A stretch of 15,147 nucleotides of DNA from Gallionellales bacterium UBA7399 (lineage in GTDB: Bacteria; Pseudomonadota; Gammaproteobacteria; Burkholderiales; Gallionellaceae): positions 1 through 15,147 of the forward strand of contig DKNB01000083.1 of assembly GCA_002470125.1 (NCBI GenBank), in the 5' to 3' direction. Below, one piece after another: positions 14,874 to 15,147 of the stretch. Both the position numbers and the translations under genes were made by a program. The notes under the pieces are model-generated. The model searched no databases and had not been told where the DNA came from. It saw only the letters and a list, made by a program, of their open reading frames with translations. The stretch's first letter is position 1. Each line of letters starts with the position of its first letter.

Positions 14874-14896
14874 CTACATATCCATAAGGAAAATTA

Positions 14897-15147
14897 ATGC
14901 GACATTATGAAATTGTATTTATAGTGCACCCAGATCAGAGCGAGCAAGTGCCCGCCATGATTGAGCGTTACCGCACCCTAGTAACAGCGAAGAATGGCTT
15001 GATTCATCGCCTAGAAGATTGGGGTCGGCGCCAACTGGCGTATCCAATTCAAAAAATTCACAAAGCACACTACGTCTTGATGAACATTGAATGTGATCAA
15101 GATGTCTTGAACGAGATGGAGCATGCATTTAAGTTCAATGATGCCGT
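14897..15147 (+). CDS. rpsF: Small ribosomal subunit protein bS6, 5' part (3' end outside window)
   Basis: The first 83 codons of ribosomal protein S6 are present, and the frame is still open at the window edge. The protein begins MRHYEIVFIVHPDQSEQVP. It contains the conserved LEDWGRRQLAYPIQK block (about 40-54) and the HYVLMNIEC strand, and ends in FKFNDAV. S6 binds S18 on the 30S platform. AAGGA (14886-14890) lies 6 bases before the ATG. In most bacteria priB or ssb, rpsR and rplI follow; they would lie beyond 15147. Confidence 0.97.
   Translation, partial: MRHYEIVFIVHPDQSEQVPAMIERYRTLVTAKNGLIHRLEDWGRRQLAYPIQKIHKAHYVLMNIECDQDVLNEMEHAFKFNDA

Noticed and set aside
14752..14886. Nine-base inverted copies TATGGATAT (14752-14760) and ATATCCATA (14878-14886) around the rpsF promoter
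   Set aside because: The first copy lies upstream of the transcription start, so the two cannot pair in the mRNA. The words are AT-rich and short; chance is likely.
1..15147. Mobile element, prophage, CRISPR, toxin-antitoxin or defence system
   Set aside because: I found no transposase, integrase, phage or cas-like protein, no spaced repeat array and no paired toxin-antitoxin frames. All confident genes are conserved core genes or, in one case, an uncharacterised methyltransferase.

Overview
The window is a stretch of ordinary bacterial chromosome, dense in housekeeping genes. The gene orders purL|ppiC-bolA-yciI-yciB-msrB and lepA-lepB-rnc-era-recO-pdxJ-acpS-nagZ, with proteobacterial-type proteins, point to a betaproteobacterium, most like Burkholderiales/Nitrosomonadales layouts. 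Base composition looks balanced (roughly 45-50% GC by eye), lower than in typical Burkholderia. I cannot name the genus. I see no mobile element, CRISPR array, rRNA, convincing tRNA or prophage gene.

Layout. (1) 2-2569 (+): the C-terminal two thirds of purL, its 5' end cut by the window edge, closed by a hairpin at 2590-2615 that can terminate both strands. (2) 2633-5491 (-): six genes read leftwards, probably one operon in the order bcp, msrB, yciB, yciI, bolA, ppiC. Gaps are 36 bp or less, and two junctions are stop/start overlaps. Several products deal with oxidative damage, Fe-S handling or envelope folding. (3) 5492-5876: a divergent spacer with an extended -10 promoter for the HU gene. 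(4) 5877-6170 (+): a gene for the nucleoid protein HU. (5) 6171-6517: a 347-bp spacer with a hairpin, a minus-strand open frame that looks like a decayed gene, and candidate lepA promoters. (6) 6518-10810 (+): lepA, lepB, rnc, era, covering translation, protein export and RNA/ribosome maturation. (7) 10930-14732 (+): recO, pdxJ, acpS, nagZ and an uncharacterised class I methyltransferase. recO starts with TTG, and pdxJ overlaps its stop. (8) 14801-15147 (+): a strong promoter, a structured leader and the first 83 codons of rpsF.

The genes serve core functions: purine and vitamin B6 synthesis, acyl-carrier-protein activation, cell-wall recycling, recombination, translation and ribosome assembly. 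No novel multi-gene system stands out. The points most worth a second look are the open frame at 6215-6412, the A8 run at the recO start with an out-of-frame ATG upstream, the methyltransferase beside rpsF, and the structured rpsF leader.
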